Assembly (NCBI RefSeq): GCF_900129155.1
Contig: NZ_FQVF01000006.1
Coordinates: 186,001 to 250,000 of the forward strand
DNA: 64,000 nt
Origin: Marinomonas polaris DSM 16579
GTDB taxonomy: Bacteria > Pseudomonadota > Gammaproteobacteria > Pseudomonadales > Marinomonadaceae
Reading direction: 5' to 3'
In this document: piece by piece, positions 1 to 8,575 of the stretch
How positions within the stretch are numbered: the stretch's first letter is position 1
How the letters are laid out: the number at the start of each line of letters is the position of its first letter
The notes under the pieces: model-generated
What the model was told of the DNA's origin: nothing
What the model saw: only the letters and a program-made list of their open reading frames with translations
The model's database searches: none
Program-made: the position numbers and the translations under genes

Positions 1-237
1 GCCCAAAACAATATCTTCCACCTTTGTTCCAAATACGAACTAACAAACATCAATTCGAGTAAAGATCACAAAAAATAGGTAGAAATCAAAATAAATAAGG
101 CAAAAAAACAGTCGAATAAGGAATAAATACACAAAGCGTGACTTTCACTTAAGAGCGATTCCCGATATAGAGACAAATCGATAGGGATAGATCGAAAAAT
201 TTGCTAATATACATCATCTGTTTGGATATAAAAGATT
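1..237. other. Non-coding region upstream of the recombinase gene
   Basis: AT-rich stretch in which I see no gene or RNA. It should hold the promoter of the downstream recombinase gene: there is a TATAAA-like hexamer about 10 bases before its ATG and a run of GATA-like motifs around 180-195, but no convincing -35/-10 pair. No attachment site could be defined because neither a tRNA 3' end nor a matching direct repeat is visible. Confidence 0.4.
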
Positions 238-1485
238 ATGACACCGCTTGCTTTAATAGATAACTTAGAACATTTACCTAATCCTTTTACTCAGTTTGAA
301 GGTATTGTCGCTCATTTAGAAAGCTCTACACCTCATATCAATGATCCTGAGTATCGACGAGATCTTCAGCTAGCATTATGCTTTATCTATAGTTACAACG
401 GCTCACAAGCAACATTCAACTCTTATAGACGAGAAGTTGAGCGATTACTCCTCTGGTCATGGCATATCGCCTTATGCCCAACAACCCAGTTACGTCGTGA
501 TCAGATCGAAGAATTTATACATTTTTGTATAACACCTCCAGAAAGCTGGATTGGCACGAAAAACGTCGCTCGTTTTAAATTACATATGGGACAGAGAACA
601 GCCAATAAAGATTGGCGACCATTTGTTGCGCATGTGAGTAAATTAGAATTTAAAAATGGTGATGTACCTAAAGCCAAACAACACTCATTATCTCAAGCAG
701 CCATCAGGGCAACATTTTCAATCCTATCGTCTTATTATGGATTTCTTATGCAAGAGGATGCTGCACAGCAAAATCCTGTGGCATTGATTCGACAAAAAAG
801 TAAATTTGTAAAAAAAGAAATCACTCGTAAACAAGTCAGACGTATTTCTAATTTGCAGTGGGACTATGTAATAGAAACAGCAGAAATGTTGGCTGAAGAA
901 GATCCCGCACACCATGAACGCACTCTATTTATAATGAATGCTTTGCTCGGCATGTATTTACGAATTTCTGAATTAGTCGCCGATGAACGGTCTGCGCCAG
1001 TGATGGGCGACTTTATAAAAGACGCCGACGGACATTGGTGGTTTAAAGTTCTTTCAAAAGGTAATAAAGAACGACTGGTTGCCGTATCTGATGATATGTT
1101 GAATGCTTTAAAACGCTATCGACAGTTTCGAGATTTACCATTACTGCCAACCATTGCTGAAAACACACCTCTTGTACCTAAAAACCGAGGACAAGGTGCG
1201 ATGACAAGCTCAAGACAGGTTCGCAACATAGTTCAGCTGTGCTTTGACAAGGCTTATGAACGCATGTGCGAAGATGGCATGAGAGCCGATGCTGATGACC
1301 TACGCGTTGCAACCGTTCACTGGTTACGACACACAGGCATATCGGAAGACGTAAAAACGAGACCAAAAGAGCACGTTAGAGAAGACGCTGGCCACGCCAG
1401 CATGGCAACAACAGATAAGTACATTGATACTGAATATCGAGAGCGTCATGCAAGTGGCCGAAAGAAAACCCTTCGACCTCACTAA
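238..1485 (+). CDS. Tyrosine recombinase / site-specific integrase
   Basis: Cuts and rejoins DNA through a tyrosine-DNA covalent intermediate, as in phage integrases and XerC/D. The 415-residue protein has a probable SAM-like core-binding domain (about 45-190) and a C-terminal catalytic domain. All expected catalytic positions are visible: Arg242 (LRISEL), Lys274 (SKGNKER), His361 and Arg364 (HWLRH), His386 (GHAS) and nucleophile Tyr395. It appears intact. It stands alone: no excisionase, phage genes or tRNA lie beside it in the window, and the next gene belongs to the convergent moa operon. It is longer than XerC/D (about 300 residues), so it is more likely an accessory integrase than the dif recombinase. 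Its partner element could lie upstream of the window. Substrate site unknown. Confidence 0.88.
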   Translation: MTPLALIDNLEHLPNPFTQFEGIVAHLESSTPHINDPEYRRDLQLALCFIYSYNGSQATFNSYRREVERLLLWSWHIALCPTTQLRRDQIEEFIHFCITPPESWIGTKNVARFKLHMGQRTANKDWRPFVAHVSKLEFKNGDVPKAKQHSLSQAAIRATFSILSSYYGFLMQEDAAQQNPVALIRQKSKFVKKEITRKQVRRISNLQWDYVIETAEMLAEEDPAHHERTLFIMNALLGMYLRISELVADERSAPVMGDFIKDADGHWWFKVLSKGNKERLVAVSDDMLNALKRYRQFRDLPLLPTIAENTPLVPKNRGQGAMTSSRQVRNIVQLCFDKAYERMCEDGMRADADDLRVATVHWLRHTGISEDVKTRPKEHVREDAGHASMATTDKYIDTEYRERHASGRKKTLRPH

Positions 1486-1505
1486 TTGTCAGTCTTAACA
1501 AGAAC

Positions 1506-1535
1506 TAGCACTTCTCTTTATTGTGAGTTGTGCTA
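1506..1535. terminator. Weak hairpin between the recombinase gene and moaE
   Basis: TAGCAC at 1506-1511 pairs with GTGCTA at 1530-1535, followed by a short T run on the plus strand. It lies between two convergent genes and overlaps the last codon of moaE. The stem is only six pairs plus a possible inner extension, so the call is tentative. Confidence 0.3.
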
Positions 1536-1982
1536 TTTTGACCAACGCTCTAGGCTTTTTTCATCGTTAGTATTAGCCTCTACCCAACGACTTTCTGAGC
1601 CTTCAGATTCTTTTTTCCAAAACGCTGCTCGGCTTTTCAAATAATCCATAATAAAGTCACACGCTTGAAAGGCTTCTGAACGATGAGAGGCACTGACACC
1701 AACAAATACGATCTGATCATCTACTGACAAACGACCCACACGGTGCACAACGCAAACGTCTAATAAAGGCCAACGTGCATTGGCTTCATCAACAATGGCT
1801 TGTAAGTTACGTTCTGTCATTCCTGGATAATGCTCAAGTTCGAAGCTGCAGGCCTCTTTGGGTAAGTCAGAAAACTGGCGTACCAAACCAACAAACATGG
1901 CAACAGCACCCGTTTGATTAGCCTTCAATAAGCTTTTATATAAAACATCAACGTGAAAATCTTCTTCCTGTATGAGAATCAT
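1533..1982 (-). CDS. moaE: Molybdopterin synthase catalytic subunit MoaE
   Basis: Large subunit of molybdopterin synthase. It transfers sulfur from the MoaD C-terminal thiocarboxylate to cyclic pyranopterin monophosphate in molybdenum-cofactor synthesis. The length of 149 residues is normal. Family motifs are visible: FVGLVR near 31-36, LEHYPGM near 49-55, HRVGRL near 80-85 and the C-terminal AFWKKE lysine motif near 120-125, which supplies active-site lysines in the family. The start codon directly follows the moaD stop with no gap, so translation is almost certainly coupled. It is the last gene of a moaC-moaD-moaE operon on the minus strand. No molybdoenzyme gene is seen nearby. Confidence 0.95.
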   Translation of the reverse strand: MILIQEEDFHVDVLYKSLLKANQTGAVAMFVGLVRQFSDLPKEACSFELEHYPGMTERNLQAIVDEANARWPLLDVCVVHRVGRLSVDDQIVFVGVSASHRSEAFQACDFIMDYLKSRAAFWKKESEGSESRWVEANTNDEKSLERWSK

Positions 1983-2237
1983 TTAGCCTCCGGTGACAGG
2001 TGGAAAAAAAGCCACTTCACTGACAGATTCAGGGACAATATCTGCGTCTCTAGCAAATTCGAAATCAATAGAGGATTGGATACCTTTTTCAAGCAGCGCT
2101 TGTCCTTTATCTAATTCATTAGCCAATTGATGTTTTAATTCGCAAATGCTCATAGGTAGGGATAACTCTGCAATGTATTCGCTCTGACCAATGCTTTCTT
2201 TCAAAGACGCAAAAAACACCACTCTCACCTTAAGCAT
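1983..2237 (-). CDS. moaD: Molybdopterin synthase sulfur carrier subunit MoaD
   Basis: Small ubiquitin-like sulfur carrier that delivers sulfur to MoaE. The chosen ATG at 2237 gives an 84-residue protein beginning [14 protein letters not shown], the usual MoaD opening. An ATG-initiated reading seven codons further upstream is rejected because it adds unconserved residues. The protein ends in the essential Gly-Gly pair (PPVTGG), which is adenylated by MoeB and then thiocarboxylated. The start overlaps the end of moaC by several bases and the stop abuts moaE, so the three genes are translationally coupled. MoaD, MoaE and MoaC together cover the middle steps of molybdopterin synthesis. moaA, moaB and moeB are not in the window. 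Confidence 0.94.
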   Translation of the reverse strand: MLKVRVVFFASLKESIGQSEYIAELSLPMSICELKHQLANELDKGQALLEKGIQSSIDFEFARDADIVPESVSEVAFFPPVTGG

Positions 2238-2712
2238 TGCCTTTACTCCAATCACCACTTTTGCCGCCTTTTTTTTCTAACAAAGACACATTCTGAATAA
2301 CTATGCCTTTATCAACCGCTTTGCACATATCGTATAGAGTCAACGCAGCGATACTTGCACCAGTGAGCGCTTCCATCTCAACGCCAGTTTTTCCAGACAG
2401 AGAGCAGGTACATAACACTTCTAACTCACAATCGCTGATCACGTTAATGTCTACCGTCACTTTAGTCAGCATCAAAGGATGGCATAAAGGAATCAAGTCA
2501 GATGTCTTCTTTGCTGCTTGAATGCCTGCAATACGAGCGGTTGCCAACACGTCGCCTTTTGGCAAACCTCCTTCTATCACTTTTTTTAACGTAGCTGGTT
2601 GCATTAAAAGAATTGCCTGAGCGGTTGCCGTGCGTTTAGTAATGTCTTTGTCTGAGACATCAACCATATGTGCGTGGCCTTGATGATCCAAGTGGGTAAG
2701 TTTATCGCTCAT
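2230..2712 (-). CDS. moaC: Cyclic pyranopterin monophosphate synthase MoaC
   Basis: Converts the MoaA product 3',8-cyclo-7,8-dihydro-GTP into cyclic pyranopterin monophosphate, an early molybdenum-cofactor step. The 160-residue length is normal. Signature stretches are MVDVSDK near the N terminus, [18 protein letters not shown] in the middle, IPLCHPL, and [11 protein letters not shown] followed by YDMCKAVDK with the conserved active-site lysine and aspartate. An AGGA ribosome site precedes the ATG, and a TATACT-like -10 element lies upstream on the minus strand near 2725-2735. It is the first gene of moaCDE. I looked for a Moco riboswitch in the 164-base divergent spacer and did not recognise one. 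Confidence 0.95.
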   Translation of the reverse strand: MSDKLTHLDHQGHAHMVDVSDKDITKRTATAQAILLMQPATLKKVIEGGLPKGDVLATARIAGIQAAKKTSDLIPLCHPLMLTKVTVDINVISDCELEVLCTCSLSGKTGVEMEALTGASIAALTLYDMCKAVDKGIVIQNVSLLEKKGGKSGDWSKGNA

Positions 2713-2813
2713 AAAAATCCTAAACAGTATACATAGATTAAAAATGTCGCCTATATTTTAAGAAAGCCAGTAGGAATGCAAGTAAAGTCTTAGAGATACT
2801 GCACTAACATACA

Positions 2814-2819
2814 TATAAT
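2814..2819 (+). promoter_or_regulatory. Possible -10 element of the GGDEF/EAL sensor gene
   Basis: A perfect TATAAT hexamer lies 58 bases before the start codon of the downstream gene. I see no good -35 box at 16-18 bases spacing, so this is only a candidate core promoter. The ten-base string AGTAGGAATG occurs both at 2770-2779 and across the start codon at 2870-2879. Confidence 0.35.
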
Positions 2820-2876
2820 ACCGCTCTTGGACGGATCTCCTCTAATCATCACCTTTTTCAGTTAGGAACAGTAGGA

Positions 2877-5348
2877 ATGGCATCAAAGTGTTTTCTTTTT
2901 TTTCTTTTTATAGCAACGCAGCTATGGGCAGAAAATACGATCATTTCCAATGGAAGTGATCCAAGGATCAACGTGCTAATTCCAACCTTCAAAGAAACAC
3001 AGCCCATTTCAGCTAAAGATGTACTATCAAATGGGGAATTTCAACAAAGCATTTATGAAGAGTCCCAAGGCTTCTCAGAAAGCGCTTACTGGCATAAGTT
3101 AAGCTTTCCCAAAACCACAACACCAAACATGGGGCAAACGATTCATCTTGCCTTAAACTACTACGTCATCGAACACCTTGATTTCTATTTATTTCATGGA
3201 GATCAGCTTCAGTCACAATGGAAAAGAGGCGCACTAGAAAGCTGGAAAGGTGATACAAAACGCTACAACGGCATTTGGATACCGATATCATTGTCCAATG
3301 AGCAGGATACAACGCTATTAGTCCGTAAACAGGGTAATAGTCCGCTACTAACACCTTTTATGTTGTTTGATGATACAAACGCTGAAGCCAAAAAAGAGGA
3401 AAAACTGATTTTCTGGACCTTTATCATCAGTAGTTTGGTTATTCTACTCGCTCACAATGTCTTTGTTTTTATCCTACTAAGACAGCCAGGCTTTGTTTAC
3501 TACCTTGGCCTAAATATCATTATATTTATTGCGCTATCCGTTGTCACAGGGTTCAGTAGATGGATTTTTTCAGAAGAAATTAGCCAATGGATCATTAGAA
3601 ACCTATTTGTCATATTTGGTATCGGAGCTTGGATACTATTTCGCTTCAGCATACATTTTTTAAAAGAAGTTCGGATCCCTTCCCCTCAATCATTGATTAG
3701 AAAATATGGTGACAGCATTTTCATCATATTCTTACTTTCGACACAACTATTCTCGGTTAAAACCGCTGCGCTCCTGTTTGCTTGCCTCGAAGTATTTCTG
3801 TTTTTTATTTGTATCTATTGGGGCATAAAAGCCTATCTAAAAGGCTTTATTGCGGTACGCTTTTATTTGTTTTCTTGGTTCTTTTTAATCATTGGCAGCA
3901 TACTAAACACTCTTATCTTTTGGAAAATATTACCCATAAACCTTTTTACGGAATCTATTCTTCCTATTTCTAGCATGCTACAACTACTTGCCTTTGCCTT
4001 TGCTTTTGCAGATAAATCCAAGCAGTTTGAACGTAATCGAAAACTACAAGCGCTCACTGATTCATCAACCAATCTCCCAAACCGAACCTATTATTTTGAT
4101 AAGCTGCCAACACTATTAGCATCAATAGCGCCACACTCTCCACAGCTAGCACTTGTCATGATAGACATCAGCAACTACCAAACTTTGAACCAAGCTTTTG
4201 GCCCTGCCAAAGCAGACTCCGTTATATCAGAAGTCATTCAAAGTATTCATCAACAAGCCCTAAGGATGGAAGGCGTTTTATCTTTTCCTTTACCCAATAA
4301 AAGTATTAATAAAGTCATTCGGATAACGGCAACCAATATCATCTTAATCAGTACAACTCCAGATCAAATCAAGCAACAGATACTAAAAATCCAGCGGATT
4401 CTTGATACCCCAACACTAGTAAACAAAATTCATTTCAGACACCAATATAAAATAGGTAGCGCACTTTACCCTACACAGGGAGCGGATTTAGACAAACTGT
4501 ATCAGAACGCACTCATCGCTAACCACTCGGTCACTTATTCATCCGGTAACTGGGCTGCTTTTACCGATAATTTAAAAAGTAATCACGCCCATCAATTGGG
4601 TTTAATCACTCAGCTGACAGATGATATTGAACATGAAAAGCTCTATTTTCACATTCAGCCTCAAGTCAATTTAGCAGATCGAAGTATTATCGGTGGTGAA
4701 GTTCTTGTTCGTTGGCACAACAAGCACTTAGGGCAAGTATCGCCAGCAGAATTCATTCCATTAGCAGAACAAACAGGTCTTATATACAAGCTCACAGATA
4801 TGTTGCTTGAAAAAGTGTTTCAGTGGGCTTTTGAACACCCAGCTGCATTGTCAACACAGCGCCTATCCATCAACATATCTGCACTTGATTTGCTTCAAGA
4901 AGACTTTGCCAATCAAGTCATTGAAAAGCTTCAAAATCATCATTTATCAGCCTGTAAGTTCACTATAGAAATCACTGAGACCAGCATCTTCCAAAACAAC
5001 AACATAGTACATAACAACGTAAGACAGCTACATCATGCAGGTTTTAAGCTTGCTATCGATGATTTTGGCGTAGGTTATAGCTCTATGCAAAATCTCGTTG
5101 TTTTAGAAACAGATGAATTAAAGATTGACCAATTCTTTGTAATGAACTTATTAAATGATCCCCAAAGCCAGACCTTATGCCGCAACATGATAGATCTCTG
5201 TAAGGCACTTAATATCGTTAGTGTTGCTGAAGGTATTGAATCCGAAGAAATCCTACAACTATTACTACAGTGTCAATGCCAAATTGGACAGGGTTATCAC
5301 CTCTACCGACCTATGTCGCCGAACGATTATCTCAAATTATTAGATTAA
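2877..5348 (+). CDS. 7TM-DISM sensor with degenerate GGDEF and EAL domains
   Basis: Membrane protein predicted to bind or hydrolyse cyclic-di-GMP in response to a periplasmic signal. Order seen in the 823 residues: signal peptide (1-18), periplasmic sensor of the DISM type (about 20-165), seven hydrophobic segments (about 175-375), GGDEF-like domain (about 385-545) and EAL domain (about 570-823). The GGDEF signature is replaced by ITATN, so diguanylate cyclase activity is unlikely. The EAL domain keeps most catalytic positions: Glu in GGEVLVRW, Asn in NISAL, Glu in EITET, the Asp pair in IDDFGVGYSS, Lys in LKID, Glu in AEGIE and Gln in GQGYHLYRP. The best reading is a phosphodiesterase whose degenerate cyclase domain may be regulatory. 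It is monocistronic and divergent from moaCDE. Confidence 0.88.
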   Translation: MASKCFLFFLFIATQLWAENTIISNGSDPRINVLIPTFKETQPISAKDVLSNGEFQQSIYEESQGFSESAYWHKLSFPKTTTPNMGQTIHLALNYYVIEHLDFYLFHGDQLQSQWKRGALESWKGDTKRYNGIWIPISLSNEQDTTLLVRKQGNSPLLTPFMLFDDTNAEAKKEEKLIFWTFIISSLVILLAHNVFVFILLRQPGFVYYLGLNIIIFIALSVVTGFSRWIFSEEISQWIIRNLFVIFGIGAWILFRFSIHFLKEVRIPSPQSLIRKYGDSIFIIFLLSTQLFSVKTAALLFACLEVFLFFICIYWGIKAYLKGFIAVRFYLFSWFFLIIGSILNTLIFWKILPINLFTESILPISSMLQLLAFAFAFADKSKQFERNRKLQALTDSSTNLPNRTYYFDKLPTLLASIAPHSPQLALVMIDISNYQTLNQAFGPAKADSVISEVIQSIHQQALRMEGVLSFPLPNKSINKVIRITATNIILISTTPDQIKQQILKIQRILDTPTLVNKIHFRHQYKIGSALYPTQGADLDKLYQNALIANHSVTYSSGNWAAFTDNLKSNHAHQLGLITQLTDDIEHEKLYFHIQPQVNLADRSIIGGEVLVRWHNKHLGQVSPAEFIPLAEQTGLIYKLTDMLLEKVFQWAFEHPAALSTQRLSINISALDLLQEDFANQVIEKLQNHHLSACKFTIEITETSIFQNNNIVHNNVRQLHHAGFKLAIDDFGVGYSSMQNLVVLETDELKIDQFFVMNLLNDPQSQTLCRNMIDLCKALNIVSVAEGIESEEILQLLLQCQCQIGQGYHLYRPMSPNDYLKLLD

Positions 5349-5451
5349 AAGTTCCGCCTTTGTCAGCGCCAACAAATCGTGCATAATGCTGTAAACATTA
5401 ATGACATCAGAATCCACTCACCACAAAAACACGGTTAATAGCTAACATCGC

Positions 5452-6774
5452 ATGAGCCTAATAGACGATTATCAACTGCTGGAGATCCCAACCACCGCCA
5501 GCGAGCAGGAAGCAAAAACCGCGTTTAGACGTTTGGCAAGGCGCTATCATCCTGATAAAAATCCTGATAAAGACACAACGGAGCTTTTTCAGCGTCTTCA
5601 GGCTGCTTACGAAAATGTTACCAACGCCATTCGCCAAGGTGCGCAAGTCAACGACTGGAAACCTTTTACCTTTACCAAAGAAAACACACAAAGCTCTGGC
5701 GCCAAAAACCGTTATACGAATTTTTCGACCGCCACAGACAAAGAACAGGAAGCCTTTGTCAAAGAGCGACAACGTGCCTACGAAGAAATGAAGCGCAACA
5801 ACGCTCACCATGAAAAAACACGTAATGACGCTATCAAAGCAGCACGTAATACCATAAATGAAAAACGCGTTAAAGCCCTTTACGAAGAAGCCTTCAAGGC
5901 ATCCAAAAACTTTACTTCACAAGGCTACAGCTATACAGACAACCAAAGCGGCGAAAAACCAGATATACCACCTTACCAATCCTTTGTGGACGATGAAGAA
6001 GAATACACACAATCTACACAATCTACACAATCCACACAGTCGTTCTATAACGAACCAGTTAGCCAACCGATTAAATTAGACGCAGCAAAGGCTGCATTTC
6101 GCGCTGCTACCTATATCGCTTGTTTTGCTGCTGGCATTTACAGCACGCTGTATTGGCAATCATCCAAGCAGGAAACAGCCTCCGAGCAAAAAGTAGCCAC
6201 CTACATCAGTGGCTTATATCCCCAGTTTCGTGTTGGAATAAGTTACACCTTAGCCGACACCACGCTTTATGCAGAGCCAGATGTATCCAGCGCCATCTTG
6301 CAAACCATCTCAACTCAATCAGATCTGCAAAGTATTAAATCGCAAGGCAACTGGTTGACTGTCCGTTACAACGGCATGAATGGATGGGTGCAAACAAAAA
6401 ATATTGGCTTTGGTAGTATTCAACACGCACTTCAAACCGGTTGCTTTGGCCAGCCCGGTGCTGCACCTCAGCATGGCGAGTTAATTGGTGTGGCTGACGG
6501 AAGTAGCCGTTTGCGCATTTTGAACCAATTACCCGAGCACAGCATGCTCACCTTCGAGTCCTATGACGGACAAGCGCCCTTTTCTATCTACTTGTATGGA
6601 AAACAAACATACGCAGCCAATTACATCCCCAGAGGCAACTACCGGTTGGTGTTAGAGACAGGTTCCCTGTATCATCACGCCTGTAACCAATTCCTCTTTA
6701 ATGACACAACCAAAGTCATCTTAGACAATGTCGATTTTGCCAGCACTGAGCAGTCACTCACGCTAAAGCCATAA
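5452..6774 (+). CDS. Membrane-anchored J-domain protein with SH3-like domain
   Basis: Residues 1-65 form a DnaJ domain with the HPD motif (YHPDKNPDKD), which in this family stimulates the ATPase of an Hsp70. A charged, probably coiled stretch follows (about 95-150), then a low-complexity TQS repeat (residues 186-197). One hydrophobic segment (about 212-232) precedes an SH3b-type domain (about 262-320, ending GWVQTKNIGF) and a further C-terminal region of about 110 residues. The lack of a signal peptide and the single membrane segment suggest a cytoplasmic J-domain and a periplasmic SH3-like part; that topology is inferred. The Gly/Phe linker and zinc-finger of DnaJ are absent, so this is a specialised class III J-protein. 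Its Hsp70 partner is unknown. Confidence 0.75.
   Translation: MSLIDDYQLLEIPTTASEQEAKTAFRRLARRYHPDKNPDKDTTELFQRLQAAYENVTNAIRQGAQVNDWKPFTFTKENTQSSGAKNRYTNFSTATDKEQEAFVKERQRAYEEMKRNNAHHEKTRNDAIKAARNTINEKRVKALYEEAFKASKNFTSQGYSYTDNQSGEKPDIPPYQSFVDDEEEYTQSTQSTQSTQSFYNEPVSQPIKLDAAKAAFRAATYIACFAAGIYSTLYWQSSKQETASEQKVATYISGLYPQFRVGISYTLADTTLYAEPDVSSAILQTISTQSDLQSIKSQGNWLTVRYNGMNGWVQTKNIGFGSIQHALQTGCFGQPGAAPQHGELIGVADGSSRLRILNQLPEHSMLTFESYDGQAPFSIYLYGKQTYAANYIPRGNYRLVLETGSLYHHACNQFLFNDTTKVILDNVDFASTEQSLTLKP
6007..6042 (+). repeat. Nine-base tandem repeat inside the J-domain gene
   Basis: Unit ACACAATCT occurs at 6007-6015 and 6016-6024, with one-base and three-base variants at 6025-6033 and 6034-6042. 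The repeat is in frame and encodes the TQS tripeptide series in the linker before the membrane segment. Copy number could vary by slippage without breaking the frame. Confidence 0.8.
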
Positions 6775-6786
6775 TCTGACTATTGA

Positions 6787-6924
6787 AGACCTTTGCACGA
6801 AGTCACGAGCGAAGCCAAGACGAGGCAAAAATACACGAGAAAGCAGTGTTTATGAGTTATAAATGAGCATTTTGAGTCTATTTTTAACAAAGTATTGGCG
6901 AGCAGAGTAGTCGTGCAAAGGTCT
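6787..6924. mobile_element. MITE-like element with 14-bp perfect terminal inverted repeats
   Basis: AGACCTTTGCACGA at 6787-6800 is repeated as its exact reverse complement at 6911-6924. The 110 bases between contain no gene. The size (about 138 bp), the inverted ends and the position between two unrelated genes fit a miniature inverted-repeat element mobilised by a transposase encoded elsewhere. I could not define a target duplication. The outer flank of the right end (GTCTCTAAGAGAC) is itself palindromic. Alternatively it is a long-range hairpin acting as a terminator for the upstream gene, but the large loop and absence of a T tract argue against that. Confidence 0.6.
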
Positions 6925-6959
6925 CTAAGAGACAAACAACCCAGAGTACTTCACGACCC

Positions 6960-7742
6960 ATGCTAAGTAACATCCGAATCGTACTGATCAACACTTTTCA
7001 TCCTGGCAACGTCGGTGCTATTGCCCGAGCCATGAAGAATATGGGATTAACCAACCTTTATTTAGTTGACCCAAATGACTACCCATCAGAAGAAGCCACC
7101 AGCCGCGCTGCCGGTGCTGTTGATCTGCTTGAAAATGCCACCATCGTTTCTACATTAGAAGAAGCCATCGCAGACTGTAGTCTTGTCATTGGCACAAGCG
7201 CTCGTCATCGCACTTTTCAGCTTCCTATTATGAATGCTCGTGAATGCGCCGAAAGCGTAATTCCAGAAGCCGTTGATCATAATGTTGCTATTGTTTTTGG
7301 CCGTGAGACCACAGGTTTATTAAACGATGAAATTGCTCAATGTCATCGCCAAGTTTATATCGACGCCAATGATGAATATCCGGTATTAAATATTTCACAA
7401 GCGGTACAAATTGTCGCTTATGAAATCTGGATGGCAAATCAAAACAAAGAAAACTACAAAAAAGAAACGCCAGAATATCCACATAAAAAAGACATGGATC
7501 TTTTCTACGAACATTTAGAAGAAACACTTTATGGTATCAACTTCATCATCCGTAGCCATCCAGGCAAGGTTCTAGATAAGTTGCATCGCTTTTTTAATCG
7601 CTCTCGTCCAGAGAAACAAGAATTAGGAATTTTACGCGGAGTGTTGGCTGCGGTACAACGCGAAGCTGGACTGACAGAAGCAAACAACCATCCAGAGAAA
7701 AAGGCCAAAGACGCATTAAAAGAAGCGGCTAAAAAAGATTAA
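6960..7742 (+). CDS. trmJ: tRNA (Cm32/Um32) 2'-O-methyltransferase TrmJ
   Basis: SPOUT-class enzyme that methylates the ribose of nucleotide 32 in certain tRNA anticodon loops using S-adenosylmethionine. The 260-residue protein opens IRIVLINTFHPGNVGAIARA, diagnostic for the TrmJ/LasT group, and carries the knot motifs VFGRETTGL (about 102-110) and VLNISQAVQIVAYE (about 141-154). The C-terminal part is the usual family extension and ends in a lysine-rich tail. The ribosome site before the ATG is weak. It is monocistronic and ends against a bidirectional terminator. The MITE-like element ends 36 bases before its start, so its promoter may overlap or lie within that element. Confidence 0.93.
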   Translation: MLSNIRIVLINTFHPGNVGAIARAMKNMGLTNLYLVDPNDYPSEEATSRAAGAVDLLENATIVSTLEEAIADCSLVIGTSARHRTFQLPIMNARECAESVIPEAVDHNVAIVFGRETTGLLNDEIAQCHRQVYIDANDEYPVLNISQAVQIVAYEIWMANQNKENYKKETPEYPHKKDMDLFYEHLEETLYGINFIIRSHPGKVLDKLHRFFNRSRPEKQELGILRGVLAAVQREAGLTEANNHPEKKAKDALKEAAKKD

Positions 7743-7778
7743 ACACCACCCCCTTCTTTTACCTAATGTCTAAAACAA

Positions 7779-7804
7779 AAAATGCAGCCAATTGGCTGCA
7801 TTTT
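7779..7804. terminator. Bidirectional terminator between trmJ and efpL
   Basis: A perfect 13-pair palindrome (AAAATGCAGCCAA and its complement, no loop beyond the central AATT) flanked by A and T runs. It serves convergent trmJ and efpL. Confidence 0.85.
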
Positions 7805-7830
7805 ATATTTTTGGCAAAGTGTTGGAAGTA

Positions 7831-8403
7831 TTACTTCTCCGCACGGCCCGCAAACTTACGTTCTTCTACGTTGACCTTGATACGGTCACCGGTAGAAATA
7901 TGCTCAGGCACTTGGATAATCGCGCCAGTAGACAATTTAGCGGGTTTGTTACGAGAAGTCGCAGACGCGCCTTTGATTGAAGGATCTGTTTCGATAACTT
8001 CTAGCTCAACGTTAGTTGGCAACTCAATAACAACAGGCACTTCGTTAACCAAAACGACCTGAATACCCACTGTCTCTTCGTTAACAAAAAGAATCTCTTC
8101 TTCAACAGCACTCTTGTTCAAACTGTAAGGCGTGTAGTCTTCGTTATCCATAAACACAAATTCATCGCCATCAGAATAAGAAAACATCACTTGACGACGA
8201 ACAAGATCGGCAAGATCGATCATATCGGAATCTTTGAACGTTTCATCCAATTTACGGCCAGTTACCACGTCGTACATACGCATACGATAAAGACTACCGC
8301 CTGCGCGACCCTGTGGTACAGATCGCTCAATGTCCTTTACTATGTACGTTTTATTGTCATAGCTGATAGCAATATTCTTTTTGATTTCACTTGCCTTAGG
8401 CAT
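7831..8403 (-). CDS. efpL: Elongation factor P-like protein EfpL (YeiP)
   Basis: Paralogue of elongation factor P that helps ribosomes through difficult motifs such as polyproline. The 190-residue protein has the three-beta-domain EF-P length and the YeiP-type sequence: opening [10 protein letters not shown], and later [14 protein letters not shown] and [13 protein letters not shown]. The loop that carries the modified lysine in EF-P instead has arginine at position 33 (PQGRAGGS), as in E. coli YeiP/EfpL, so no beta-lysylation is expected; this follows from family knowledge. The true efp is not in the window. It is monocistronic, with an AGGA-like ribosome site slightly far from the ATG. Confidence 0.93.
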   Translation of the reverse strand: MPKASEIKKNIAISYDNKTYIVKDIERSVPQGRAGGSLYRMRMYDVVTGRKLDETFKDSDMIDLADLVRRQVMFSYSDGDEFVFMDNEDYTPYSLNKSAVEEEILFVNEETVGIQVVLVNEVPVVIELPTNVELEVIETDPSIKGASATSRNKPAKLSTGAIIQVPEHISTGDRIKVNVEERKFAGRAEK

Positions 8404-8575
8404 TTTTCTTCGTCCTAAAATTACGTTTTATAAAAATAAATATGGGTATTAAATTCATTGCAATTTCGAATGCCAGATCCTAATCCAGTTTGCCCAAGTT
8501 CGCTAGACACTAAATCAAGATTTACCTTACAATTAACGGAAAATGGCTACAAATAGAAGTATTAACAGCTAAAAG

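Noticed and set aside
2713..2876. Moco riboswitch upstream of moaC
   Set aside because: The 164-base spacer shows no stem pattern that I recognise as the motif, and it also serves a divergent gene.
6007..6042. CRISPR-like repeat array
   Set aside because: Nine-base units with no spacers, in frame inside a coding sequence.
238..7000. Prophage or integrative element spanning the recombinase and the MITE-like element
   Set aside because: The genes between are ordinary chromosomal genes such as moaCDE; there are no phage or conjugation genes.
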